Assembly (NCBI GenBank): GCA_029558905.1
Contig: JAKQCX010000011.1
Location: forward strand, 38,570 to 102,569
Reading direction: 5' to 3'
Length of the DNA stretch: 64,000 bases
Source: Pseudomonadota bacterium
GTDB taxonomy: Bacteria > Pseudomonadota > Gammaproteobacteria > Burkholderiales > Thiobacillaceae
The position numbers and the translations under genes were made by a program. Below are positions 8,913-16,548 of this stretch, in pieces. How positions within the stretch are numbered: the stretch's first letter is position 1; every line of letters starts with the position of its first letter. The notes under the pieces are model-generated. The model searched no databases. It had not been told where the DNA came from and saw nothing but the letters and a program-made list of their open reading frames with translations.

Positions 8913-10948
8913 GGGCGGGGCTCCTGTGCCGTCATGGCCTTGCAAGGGGCGGTGCAGCGCACCAGCGTGCCGCCGCCGGGCGCGTCGGCGATCTCCAGGC
9001 GGCCTCCCATGATGCGGGCGCGATGGGCCATGATGCGCATGCCGAGCCCGCCCGTGCTGAGGGCGGGCTCCGCCCGGCCGGTGCCGTCGTCCGCCACGCT
9101 CAGGGTCATGGTCCCGCGGTCGGCGCAGTCGAAGCTGACGGTGATGCGGCGGGCCTTGGCATGGCGGACCGCGTTGGTGATCGCTTCCTGGGCGATGCGG
9201 TACATCTGGGTGGCGTCCGCGTTCAGACAGGCATCGCAGCCGCGCTTCTCCACCAGGTCGATGGCGATGCCGCTGCTGACGCTGAGGCGATGGGCCAGCT
9301 CCGCCAGGGACGGGCTGGCGTCGCGGCCATCGTGGTCCACGGGCCAGAGTCCGTGCGACAGGTCGTAGGCCTGGTCCACCATGTCCTCCAGCATGGATGC
9401 CAGCCGGCCCCATTCCTGGTCCAGTTGCCGGGCCTGTTCCGGATCCTGTTCCGCCGTGCCGGCGAGCTTGCGCCGGAGCACCGAGAAATGCAGCCGGGTG
9501 CCCGTCAGCTGCTGGCAGAGCCCGTCATGGAGCTCGTGGCTGAGGCGCCGGCGTTCGTCTTCGCTGACATTCACGACTTCGCGCGCCAGGCGGTTGCTTT
9601 CGTCCCGTTCCGCCGCCAGGGAGAGGTTCTTGTCCGCCAGTTCGGCGGAGAGCCGTTCCTCCGCCGTGAAGGCCTTGGTGAAGCGCAGCGAAAGGGCGAA
9701 GGCCTGGCTCAGGACGAAGACCAGCAGGCCCACATGCATCAGGAAGACGGATCGGATCAGCTGCATGTCGAACAGCATGTCGTTGATGCCCGTGGCACCC
9801 AGCACGATGAAGCCGGCCAGGATGGACAGGGCCCCCTCCCGGCGCCCATGGGTGGCCGCGATCAGCCGGGCCAGGAAGTAGAGGATCATGGCGGCGGAAA
9901 ACAGGTAGTAGGCGGGGATGAGGGAGGTGAACGCCAGCGTGGGCAGGGAGACGCCCAGCACCGTGAACAGGGCTGCCAGGGCCCAGGCGGCCTGGCCGAG
10001 GCGGCGGGAGAACCCATCCGGATACAGGGCACGGAAGAAGGCGTGGAGCACGGGGACCGAGAGCACGAAGCTCAGGAGGTCGACGCGGTTGAGCAGATGC
10101 TCGGGAATCCTGTGCATCAACAGGCCGGCGAGCCAGTCGCCGGAATCGGAGGTCAGCAGGTAGCCGGTCCACAGCAGGCAGTAGAGGCCGAAATACAGGG
10201 TCGCGGCATTGCGCCTGCGCAAGGCGTACAAGGCCAGGTGGTAGAGGCCCATCACCGCGATGGCGCCGATGCAGAAGGAGACCAGGGCCCATTTCCCCAG
10301 CCGGGCCGACTCCAGGCGGTCCCGGGGGCCGAGTTCGATGGCGGAAAGCACACCGCCCTCCCGGTAGTGGTAGTTGGATACCTGCAGCACCAGCTCCAGG
10401 GGGCGGCCGGACGGAAGCGCCGCCAGGCGGCTGGATTGGGCGGGGGTTTCCGATGCGGCGCTGGTGCCGAGGCTGCCGTTTTCCAGCACCAGGGCGCCGT
10501 TCACCCACAGCCGGTAGGCGGAGGCGATGGTGCCGATGCGCAGCGCCAGATCAGCGGGAGTCGCCCGGGCCAGGATGCGCAGCCGGTAGGTGGCGTATCC
10601 CGCTCCACCGATTTTCCTGCCGTCCACCACGGTCCCGTTCCATGCACCGGGCAGGCGGACATAGGCGGAGACGGGGGGCGGCCTGGGGCCGCTGAAATCC
10701 GCCGGATCCAGGCGCTGCATCCAATAGAACGCCCACTCGCCATGGAGCGCCATGGCGTCGGAGGCCAGGATGCCGCCAGCGCCGGACAGATCGACCACGC
10801 CCTGCCGGGCGGGCAGGCCGGCCATGTTCCCCCCGCCACAGCCCGGGAGGGACAGGCCCACGGCCATCAGGGCGATCATCACGGCCCATTCCAGGCAGCG
10901 GCGCATCATGGCGGGGAAAGGTGGGTTGTCATGCACTGAAGGGAACAT
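8909..10948 (-). CDS. 7TMR-DISM sensor histidine kinase
   Basis: Up to 679 residues; starts at 10948 or 10909 (MMRRCLEWAVMIAL) are possible, neither with a strong RBS. After an N-terminal hydrophobic segment ending LPGCGGG (signal peptide or weak lipobox) comes an extracellular jelly-roll domain of the 7TMR-DISMED2 type (WAFYWMQ, VRLPGAWNG). Then follow seven membrane helices (about 230-420), a coiled linker, a HisKA_3 dimerisation domain (RRRLSHELHDGLCQQ, His as phosphosite) and a HATPase domain (AITNAV, DDGTG, GGLGMRIM). This class often senses carbohydrates or other small ligands at the membrane. It is coupled to the response regulator. Confidence 0.88.
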   Translation of the reverse strand: MFPSVHDNPPFPAMMRRCLEWAVMIALMAVGLSLPGCGGGNMAGLPARQGVVDLSGAGGILASDAMALHGEWAFYWMQRLDPADFSGPRPPPVSAYVRLPGAWNGTVVDGRKIGGAGYATYRLRILARATPADLALRIGTIASAYRLWVNGALVLENGSLGTSAASETPAQSSRLAALPSGRPLELVLQVSNYHYREGGVLSAIELGPRDRLESARLGKWALVSFCIGAIAVMGLYHLALYALRRRNAATLYFGLYCLLWTGYLLTSDSGDWLAGLLMHRIPEHLLNRVDLLSFVLSVPVLHAFFRALYPDGFSRRLGQAAWALAALFTVLGVSLPTLAFTSLIPAYYLFSAAMILYFLARLIAATHGRREGALSILAGFIVLGATGINDMLFDMQLIRSVFLMHVGLLVFVLSQAFALSLRFTKAFTAEERLSAELADKNLSLAAERDESNRLAREVVNVSEDERRRLSHELHDGLCQQLTGTRLHFSVLRRKLAGTAEQDPEQARQLDQEWGRLASMLEDMVDQAYDLSHGLWPVDHDGRDASPSLAELAHRLSVSSGIAIDLVEKRGCDACLNADATQMYRIAQEAITNAVRHAKARRITVSFDCADRGTMTLSVADDGTGRAEPALSTGGLGMRIMAHRARIMGGRLEIADAPGGGTLVRCTAPCKAMTAQEPRP

Positions 10949-10976
10949 CCCGAGCGCCGACGCATTATCCGGGACA

Positions 10977-11891
10977 TTACGCCAGACGGTCCCAGTAGGG
11001 TGGTTCCCCCGCCAGGGCTTCCGCCAGGAAATCGGTGAAGGTCCGCACCCGGCGGGACAGGTGGCGGGTGGGGGGATAGACGGCGTAGGCGGAGAGTTCC
11101 GGCCAGCGGTGGTCCGTCAGCACCGCCACCAGACGGCCTGCCTGCAGGGCCTCGTGCACGAAGAAGGTGGGGGAGCGGATCAGGCCCTGGCCCGCCAGGG
11201 CGGCCCGCAGCAGAAATTCGCCGCTGCTGCTGGCCAGACGCACATGCACCCGCACGCCGCCGGGACGGCCGTCGGGGCCGGTGTAGGTCCACAGGTCCGG
11301 GTCCCGGGGGTTGCTGTACACCAGGCAGGCGTGGTTCTTCAGGTCCGCCGCCGTCCGGGGCGAGCCGTGGCGGGCCAGGTAGTCCGGGCTGGCGTAGACG
11401 CCGCCGCGAATGGGGCACAGGCGGCGGGCGATGAGGCTGGAATCCTCCAGGCGGGCGATGCGGATGGCCAGGTCGAAGCCTTCCCGCACCAGGTCTACCT
11501 GGCGGTCGTTGAAGTCCAGCTCGAAGCGCAGGTCCGGATGACGTTCCATGAAGGCCTGGATGAGGGGCGCCAGGTGCAGCAGGCCGAAGGACTGGGGCAG
11601 GGTGGCCTTGAGCCGCCCCGTGAGGGCGCTCCGGGCCTGGCGTACCGCCGACTCGGCCTCGTCCAGGTCCGCCAGGATGGCTACGCAGCGCTCGTAGAAG
11701 GCGCGGCCGTCATCGGTGAGACTGAGGCGCCGGGTGGTGCGGTGGATGAGGGTGGCCCCCAGACGCGTCTCCAGTTCCGCCAGGCGGCGGCTGACGGCGG
11801 ACTTGGCCAACCCCAGGCGGTCGGCGGCGGCGCCGATGCCGCCGGCCTCCACCACGGCGACGAAGACTTCCATGTGGGCGAGCCGGTCCAT
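10977..11891 (-). CDS. LysR-family transcriptional regulator
   Basis: 304 residues. The N-terminal winged helix (1-60) has GIGAAADRLGLAKSAVSRRL and LGATLIHRTTRRLSLT, standard for LysR. The effector domain (about 90-295) begins GRLKATLPQSFG and belongs to the CrgA/DmlR-like group (SGEFLLRAALAGQGL). It is divergent from the azoreductase-pirin pair, which is the likely target given the usual LysR arrangement. The inducer is unknown. Confidence 0.9.
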   Translation of the reverse strand: MDRLAHMEVFVAVVEAGGIGAAADRLGLAKSAVSRRLAELETRLGATLIHRTTRRLSLTDDGRAFYERCVAILADLDEAESAVRQARSALTGRLKATLPQSFGLLHLAPLIQAFMERHPDLRFELDFNDRQVDLVREGFDLAIRIARLEDSSLIARRLCPIRGGVYASPDYLARHGSPRTAADLKNHACLVYSNPRDPDLWTYTGPDGRPGGVRVHVRLASSSGEFLLRAALAGQGLIRSPTFFVHEALQAGRLVAVLTDHRWPELSAYAVYPPTRHLSRRVRTFTDFLAEALAGEPPYWDRLA

Positions 11892-12007
11892 GGTTCTCCG
11901 ATCAAGAACAGTCAGTTCATATGATTGACCTTTATCCCCGTAATGGCAACGATAAGAATGGGCTCAAGGGCGTCACGCGACGCATCCGTCAACCAGCCTA
12001 CCCACCA

Positions 12008-12085
12008 CCGTTCGCCCTGAGCCTGTCGAAGGGCAGGTTTAGCCGAGAGGTCCACGTCGGGCTTCGACAGGCTCAGCGCGAACGG
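12008..12085. repeat. REP-like inverted repeat
   Basis: CCGTTCGCCCTGAGCCTGTC with four further bases (12008-12031) is repeated in reverse complement at 12062-12085 with one mismatch, around a 30-base loop. The half-sequence CTTCGACAGGCTCAG is a widely dispersed intergenic repeat in proteobacteria. It lies in the lysR-azoR intergenic region and may fold in mRNA of the azoR leader. Confidence 0.75.
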
Positions 12086-12138
12086 AATCCAGGTGTGGCG
12101 GTCTGGTTGGCGACCCGCAATCAACCGGAGATGAAGCC

Positions 12139-12795
12139 ATGCAAGCCCATACCCCAACCCCTGCCAAAACCCCTACCCTCAATGTCCTGCGCATCGACGC
12201 CAGCGCCCGCCGGGACGGTTCCGTCACCCGCCGCCTGGCCGACGGCCTGGTGCATGAACTGGGCCGCCGCGTGGACGGTCTCAGCATCGTTCATCGCGAT
12301 CTGGCCCAGGGACTGCCCTTCGTGGATGCCGGCTGGGTGGCCGCCAATCTCACCGACCCGGCCCAGCGCCATGATGAGCAGCGCCGGGCATTGGCCTTCT
12401 CCGACGCCCTGGTGGAAGAAGTGCGGGCCGCCGACGTGCTGGTCATCGCCACCCCTGTCTACAATTTCGGCGTGCCGGCGGCGCTGAAAGCCTGGATCGA
12501 CCAGATCGCCCGGGCGCGGCTCACCTTCCGCTACACGGAGCACGGGCCCGAGGGCCTGCTCACGGGCAGGAAGGCCTACGTGCTGGTGGCCACCGGGGGC
12601 ACGGCGGTGGGCGGCGGGATGGATTTCGCCACCCCCTGGCTGCGCTTCGTGCTGGGCTTTCTGGGCATCACCGACGTGGAGGTGATCGCCGCCGACCGGG
12701 GCATGACCCGGGGCGAGGACGCCCGCCTGGCCGCGGAAGAACAACTGGTCCGCCTGCTGGACAGGCAGTGGCCGACCATGGCGGAAGCCGCCTGA
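12139..12795 (+). CDS. azoR: FMN-dependent NADH-azoreductase
   Basis: 218 residues with a flavodoxin-like fold. VLRIDASARRDGSVTRRLAD (about 15-34) is the FMN phosphate-binding region, VLVIATPVYNFGVPAALKAW the central family motif, and TGGTAVGGGMDFATPWLR the region of the second FMN contact. GGAG precedes the ATG at RBS distance. AzoR enzymes reduce quinones and azo compounds with NAD(P)H in the cytosol, mostly as an electrophile defence. It is followed 32 bases later by a pirin gene, a common pairing that fits quinone metabolism, and is divergent from the LysR gene. Confidence 0.9.
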   Translation: MQAHTPTPAKTPTLNVLRIDASARRDGSVTRRLADGLVHELGRRVDGLSIVHRDLAQGLPFVDAGWVAANLTDPAQRHDEQRRALAFSDALVEEVRAADVLVIATPVYNFGVPAALKAWIDQIARARLTFRYTEHGPEGLLTGRKAYVLVATGGTAVGGGMDFATPWLRFVLGFLGITDVEVIAADRGMTRGEDARLAAEEQLVRLLDRQWPTMAEAA

Positions 12796-12827
12796 CGGCA
12801 CCGCGCAATGAGCGAGAGGAGCACGAC

Positions 12828-13685
12828 ATGAACATCCGACCCGTTCGGCAGATCGTCCCCGCCCTGGGCACCTCCGATGGCGCGGGCGTTTCCCTGCGCC
12901 GCAGCATCGGCACCCCGGCACTCAAACACTTGGACCCTTTCCTGATGCTGGACCATTTCGGCAGCGACAAGCCGGACGATTACATCGCCGGCTTTCCCGA
13001 CCATCCCCACCGGGGCTTCATCACCTTCACCTACATGCTGGACGGCCACATGGAGCACCGTGACAGCATGGGCAACCGGGGCGACCTCAGGGCCGGCGGC
13101 GCCCAGTGGATGAAGGCCGCCAGCGGCGTCATCCACTCGGAGATGCCCCGGCAGGTGGACGGCCTGATGCGGGGCTTCCAGTTGTGGATCAACCTGCCGG
13201 CGGCCCAGAAGATGTCGGACCCGGACTACCAGGAGTTCACGCCGGCGGGCATTCCGGAGGTGGAAGCGGAGGGCGAGCGCGTGCGGGTGCTGGCGGGGGA
13301 ACACAAGGGCGTGGCAGGCGCCGTGCGGGACCCCAACACGGACGTGCTCTACCTGGACGTGAGCCTGTCGGCGGGCATGACCTTCGAGCGGCCCGTGCCG
13401 GCCGGCCACAACGCCTTCACCTACCTCTACGAGGGCGACGGCGCGGTGGCGGACCGGCCCCTGGCGGCCTACCACCTGGCGGTGCTGGGGCCGGGGGACG
13501 GCTTCGCGCTGACGGCGGGCCGGGCCGGCGCCCGCTTCATCCTGGTGGCGGGCCGGCCCATCGGCGAGCCCATCGTGCAGTACGGACCCTTCGTCATGAA
13601 CACCCGGGAGGAGATCGAGCAGGCCATCAACGACTACCGGGACGGCCGCCTGGTCCGGGTACGGGCGCAGATGCATGGGGCGTGA
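12828..13685 (+). CDS. Pirin family protein
   Basis: 285 residues from the ATG at 12828, preceded by GAGAGGAG. Both cupin halves are visible. The N-terminal half has the metal-binding pattern FPDHPHRGFIT and the later His/Glu region GVIHSEMP. The C-terminal half begins near TPAGIPEVEAEGERVRVLAG. Bacterial pirins are cupin-fold proteins, some with quercetin dioxygenase activity and others regulatory. With azoR it forms a likely two-gene unit for quinone or flavonoid-type compounds. Confidence 0.92.
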   Translation: MNIRPVRQIVPALGTSDGAGVSLRRSIGTPALKHLDPFLMLDHFGSDKPDDYIAGFPDHPHRGFITFTYMLDGHMEHRDSMGNRGDLRAGGAQWMKAASGVIHSEMPRQVDGLMRGFQLWINLPAAQKMSDPDYQEFTPAGIPEVEAEGERVRVLAGEHKGVAGAVRDPNTDVLYLDVSLSAGMTFERPVPAGHNAFTYLYEGDGAVADRPLAAYHLAVLGPGDGFALTAGRAGARFILVAGRPIGEPIVQYGPFVMNTREEIEQAINDYRDGRLVRVRAQMHGA

Positions 13686-13713
13686 GGGTGGCATGTAACG
13701 CATCCCGTGCCGT

Positions 13714-13810
13714 TCCCCCCTTTCGTAAAGGGGGCAGGGGGGAGGATTTGACGGCGGCTGCCATGGCGACGGACCTCGAGTCCCCCTCAATCCCCCTTTT
13801 CCAAAGGGTG
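13714..13810. repeat. MITE-like element with G-rich inverted ends
   Basis: The left end holds CCCCCTTT-CGT-AAAGGGGG (13716-13734) and the right end CCCTTT-TCC-AAAGGG (13794-13808). The sequences inside the ends are related in inverted orientation (AAAGGGGG then GGGGGA against AAAAGGGGG then GGGGGA). This pattern is a familiar dispersed intergenic repeat. It sits between the convergent pirin and tag genes and its hairpins could end both transcripts. Confidence 0.6.
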
Positions 13811-13820
13811 AAGTTTACGT

Positions 13821-14399
13821 TCACTTGCCGGCCAACTCCCGGTACCGGAAGCAATCCACCGTGTGGTCGTTGACCATGCCCGTGGCCTGCATGTGGGCGT
13901 AGACGATGGTGCTGCCCACGAACTTGAAGCCCCGCTTTTGCAGGTCCTTGCTGATGGCGTCCGACAGGGCCGTGCGGGCGGGGATTTCGGAGAGGTCCTT
14001 CCACGTGTTCCGGATGGGCCGACCGTCCACGAAGCGCCAGAAATAGGCGTCCAGGCCGCCGAATTCCTCTCTCACCTTCAAGGTGGCCCGGGCGTTGATG
14101 ATGGCGGCGGCGACCTTCAGGCGGTTGCGCACGATGCCCGGGTCCGCCAGCAGCCGGGCCGTGTCCGCCTCGCCATAGCGGGCCACCCGCTCCACGTCGA
14201 AGCCGTGGAAGGCCCGGCGGTAGCCCGCCCGCTTCTTCAGGATGGTGAGCCAGGACAGCCCCGCCTGGGCCCCTTCCAGCACCAGGAATTCGAACAGGGC
14301 CGTCTCGTCGTGGAGGGGCACGCCCCATTCCTTGTCGTGGTAGGCCTGATAGAGAGGGTCGGCGCCGCACCAGGCGCAACGGATCCGCATGGCGGTCAT
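13821..14399 (-). CDS. tag: DNA-3-methyladenine glycosylase I
   Basis: 189-192 residues, start at 14399 (MTAMRIR) or 14390 (MRIRCAWC); the family is about 187 long. Zinc ligands are visible at both ends: Cys in RCAWC with His in YQAYHDKEWG, and His/Cys in NDHTVDC. The helix-hairpin region and LEGAQAGLSWLTILKKR match the family. It removes 3-methyladenine from alkylated DNA in base excision repair. The ATG at 14399 overlaps the stop of the NAT-like fragment upstream (ATGA), so it is probably translated by coupling. Confidence 0.95.
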   Translation of the reverse strand: MTAMRIRCAWCGADPLYQAYHDKEWGVPLHDETALFEFLVLEGAQAGLSWLTILKKRAGYRRAFHGFDVERVARYGEADTARLLADPGIVRNRLKVAAAIINARATLKVREEFGGLDAYFWRFVDGRPIRNTWKDLSEIPARTALSDAISKDLQKRGFKFVGSTIVYAHMQATGMVNDHTVDCFRYRELAGK

Positions 14400-14551
14400 T
14401 CCATGCCCGCACGGATGTCCGGGTTCTCGAAGGGAATGGCTTGCAGATGGTGGCCCATGAGGGCGGTGGCCGTGACCAAGTCGGCCCGCGCCTCGCCGCC
14501 GTAGGCGATGCGCTGGAAGTAGCCCTGGAGGGTGAAGTTGTCGGCGTACAT
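14396..14551 (-). pseudogene. Arylamine N-acetyltransferase N-terminal remnant (51 residues)
   Basis: Reading from ATG at 14551 gives MYADNFTLQGYFQRIAYGG and continues to HHLQAIPFENPDI, then RAGME and a stop. Arylamine N-acetyltransferases start with this pattern: YFxRIxYxG, a leucine-rich stretch, then HxxxIPFEN, about 230 residues before their end. The catalytic Cys-His-Asp part is missing; tag follows at once, its ATG overlapping the stop. It reads as a gene whose 3' part was replaced by tag. It may survive as a leader peptide that couples translation. The assignment rests on motif memory, not a search. Confidence 0.6.
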
Positions 14552-14624
14552 GCAAGACCGCGCCGGTGGGAACGCGGGGATGGAAGGAGCCCGACCAGTC
14601 TACCGCAGCCGGGCCCCGCGGCGT

Positions 14625-15092
14625 TCACAGGCCCAGGTCGCTCAGCCCCGGGTGGTCGTCCGGCCGCCGCCCAAGGGGCCAGTGGAACTTGCGCTCCTCG
14701 GCCTTGATGGGCAGGTCGTTGATGCTGGCGATGCGACGCTGCATGAAGCCGTGTGCGTTGAACTCCCAGTTCTCGTTGCCATAGGCGCGGAACCACTGGC
14801 CCGAATCGTCGTGCCATTCATAGGCGAAGCGCACGGCGATGCGGTTGTCCCGCCAGGCCCACAGTTCCTTGATGAGGCGGTAGTCCAGTTCCCTGGCCCA
14901 CTTGCGTTGCAGGAACTGCCGCACTTCCTCACGCCCCACAGGAAATTCGGCCCGGTTGCGCCAGCGGGTGTCCTCCGTGTAGACCAGGACCACGCGGTCC
15001 GGGTCCCGGCTGTTCCAGGCGTCTTCGGCCATGCGCACCTTCTGGCTGGCGGTTTCCATCGTGAAGGGCGGCAGGGGAGGTTTTTGTTCCAT
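14625..15092 (-). CDS. DUF1348 / NTF2-like family protein
   Basis: 155 residues from ATG 15092, with AAGGAG at RBS distance. The sequence has the family pattern: [20 protein letters not shown], VREFLxRKW-like [15 protein letters not shown], then [10 protein letters not shown] and [11 protein letters not shown]2-like folds form a small cone-shaped pocket; no function is established for DUF1348. It is divergent from a TetR regulator and two operator-like palindromes lie between them, so it is probably repressed by that regulator. Confidence 0.85.
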   Translation of the reverse strand: MEQKPPLPPFTMETASQKVRMAEDAWNSRDPDRVVLVYTEDTRWRNRAEFPVGREEVRQFLQRKWARELDYRLIKELWAWRDNRIAVRFAYEWHDDSGQWFRAYGNENWEFNAHGFMQRRIASINDLPIKAEERKFHWPLGRRPDDHPGLSDLGL

Positions 15093-15113
15093 GTCGGTCT
15101 CCTTGGATTGATG

Positions 15114-15129
15114 TAGACAGATCTGTCTA
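15114..15129. promoter_or_regulatory. TetR operator candidate 1
   Basis: TAGACAGATCTGTCTA is a perfect 16-base palindrome, 22 bases upstream of the DUF1348 start. It shares its TAGACAG/CTGTCTA arms with the second site. Confidence 0.75.
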
Positions 15130-15144
15130 TGCTCTAGGCTACGC

Positions 15145-15168
15145 ATGGTAGACAGACCTGTCTACCAT
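15145..15168. promoter_or_regulatory. TetR operator candidate 2
   Basis: ATGGTAGACAGA and CCTGTCTACCAT form a 24-base palindrome with one mismatched pair at the centre. It ends 7 bases before the chosen tetR start and contains the alternative upstream ATG (15145), which argues for the start at 15175. The two sites have centres 35 bases apart. Confidence 0.75.
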
Positions 15169-15174
15169 CCCGCC

Positions 15175-15750
15175 ATGGCAAAAATTGAAGACCCCTCCAC
15201 GCCCGCGGCCCGAGTGCGCATCCTGCTGACGGCCCACGACCTGTTCTACCGCCACGGCATCCGCGCGACGGGGGTGGACAGGGTGATCGCCGAATCCGGC
15301 GTGGCCAAGCTCACCTTCTATCGTCACTTTTCCAGCAAGAACGACCTGGTGCGAGCCTTCCTGGACCATCGCCACCGCAATTGGATGGCCTGGTTCACGG
15401 CCGCCCTGGCGCGCCACGGCGGTGATGCCCGGGCCCTGGCCCCCGCCCTGGCGGAATGGTTGCGCAACCCGGACTTCCGGGGCTGCGCCTTCATCAATAC
15501 CGTGGGGGAACTGGCCGGGGACCTGCCGGAGGTGACGGACCTCGCCCAGCGCCACAAGGCGGACATGACCGCCGCCATCGCCACCCTGCTGCCCGATACA
15601 AAAGACCGGCCCGCCCTGGCCGACGCCCTGGCCGTGGCGGTGGACGGGGCCATCATCCGCGCCCAGTACGATCCGGACCCGGAGGCCGCCCTGGCCGCCC
15701 TGGCGCGCATCGTGGAGGCCTTGGCGAAGCCACGGTCAGGGCGCGAATGA
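15175..15750 (+). CDS. TetR/AcrR-family regulator
   Basis: 191 residues from ATG 15175 (MAKIED); an in-frame ATG at 15145 lies inside an operator palindrome. The N-terminal helix-turn-helix (about 12-58) reads RILLTAHDLFYRHGIRATGV then VIAESGVAKLTFYRHFSSK. The C-terminal ligand domain includes FRGCAFINTVGEL, common in this branch (TetR_C_16/YcdC-like). It probably represses itself and the divergent DUF1348 gene through the two palindromes. Its 3' end overlaps the convergent methyltransferase by 15 bases. Confidence 0.92.
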   Translation: MAKIEDPSTPAARVRILLTAHDLFYRHGIRATGVDRVIAESGVAKLTFYRHFSSKNDLVRAFLDHRHRNWMAWFTAALARHGGDARALAPALAEWLRNPDFRGCAFINTVGELAGDLPEVTDLAQRHKADMTAAIATLLPDTKDRPALADALAVAVDGAIIRAQYDPDPEAALAALARIVEALAKPRSGRE

Positions 15751-16548
15751 CGCGATAAGCCCGACCCACCCCGCTACCCCGCCCCAAGGGGCTTTCCTGC
15801 CCTGCATCCAGGCCACATCCATCAGGAACGAACCGTCGCTCCGCACTTGGAAATGGGCCCGGGCCTCGGCCGGCGCCTGGTCCCATACGCTGCGCACGGC
15901 CTCCGCCCGCAGGGCTGGGGTGTGCATGCGGGCGACCCAGCTGGCGAACTCGGCAGGCAGGGTCCAGCTGTCCGCCTGGAACGAGCCGAAACCGGCGGCC
16001 CGGAGCATGGCCGTCCATTCCGACACCCGGTAATCCCGCACGTGGGAAGGGTCCCGCAGGATCTCCACGGTTTGCAGAAGGGTGTCGAACAGGGGTGTTT
16101 CCGGCGCCACCACGTCGATGACGATCAACGTGCCCCCGGGCTTGAGCACCCGGGCCACCTCCGCCAGGGCGGCGGGCACATCGGACCAGTGGTGGGCGGA
16201 ATAGCGGCTCACCACCAGGTCGAAACTGATGTCCGGGAAGGACAGCCGTTCGGCCGGTCCATGCCTTGTGCGCAGATTGCACAGGCCGCGCCGGGTAGCT
16301 TCCGCCTCCACCACCGCCAACATCTCCGGCGCGAGGTCGTAGGCGGTCACCTGGGCACCGCCCTCGGCCAGGGCGTAGGCGGCGTGGCCGGCGCCGCAGC
16401 CGAGGTCGAGTGCTGCCAGACCCTGCGAGCCGTGCGCCAGGGCAGCCAGACGGCCCAGGTCGGTGCCGCGGGCATGCGCGGGGCTGGCGAGGTAGGCGGC
16501 GGCGGCGGCGCCGAACTGGTGCGCGGTCAGGGTCCGTTGTTCGATCAC
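15736..16548 (-). CDS. Class I SAM-dependent methyltransferase
   Basis: 270 residues from a GTG at 16548 that overlaps the leuA stop as GTGA. The Rossmann SAM site is clear: [17 protein letters not shown] (motif I), then [14 protein letters not shown] (acidic end of strand 2), [13 protein letters not shown] (motif II) and [12 protein letters not shown] (motif III). It is the Methyltransf_11/UbiE-like type; the substrate is unknown. Coupling to leuA is unexpected and may only reflect shared expression. Confidence 0.88.
   Translation of the reverse strand: MIEQRTLTAHQFGAAAAAYLASPAHARGTDLGRLAALAHGSQGLAALDLGCGAGHAAYALAEGGAQVTAYDLAPEMLAVVEAEATRRGLCNLRTRHGPAERLSFPDISFDLVVSRYSAHHWSDVPAALAEVARVLKPGGTLIVIDVVAPETPLFDTLLQTVEILRDPSHVRDYRVSEWTAMLRAAGFGSFQADSWTLPAEFASWVARMHTPALRAEAVRSVWDQAPAEARAHFQVRSDGSFLMDVAWMQGRKAPWGGVAGWVGLIASFAP

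Noticed and set aside
14400-14555. A longer tag start at 14555
   Set aside because: The added residues are unlike the family; the other frame there reads as NAT and family length supports 14399 or 14390.
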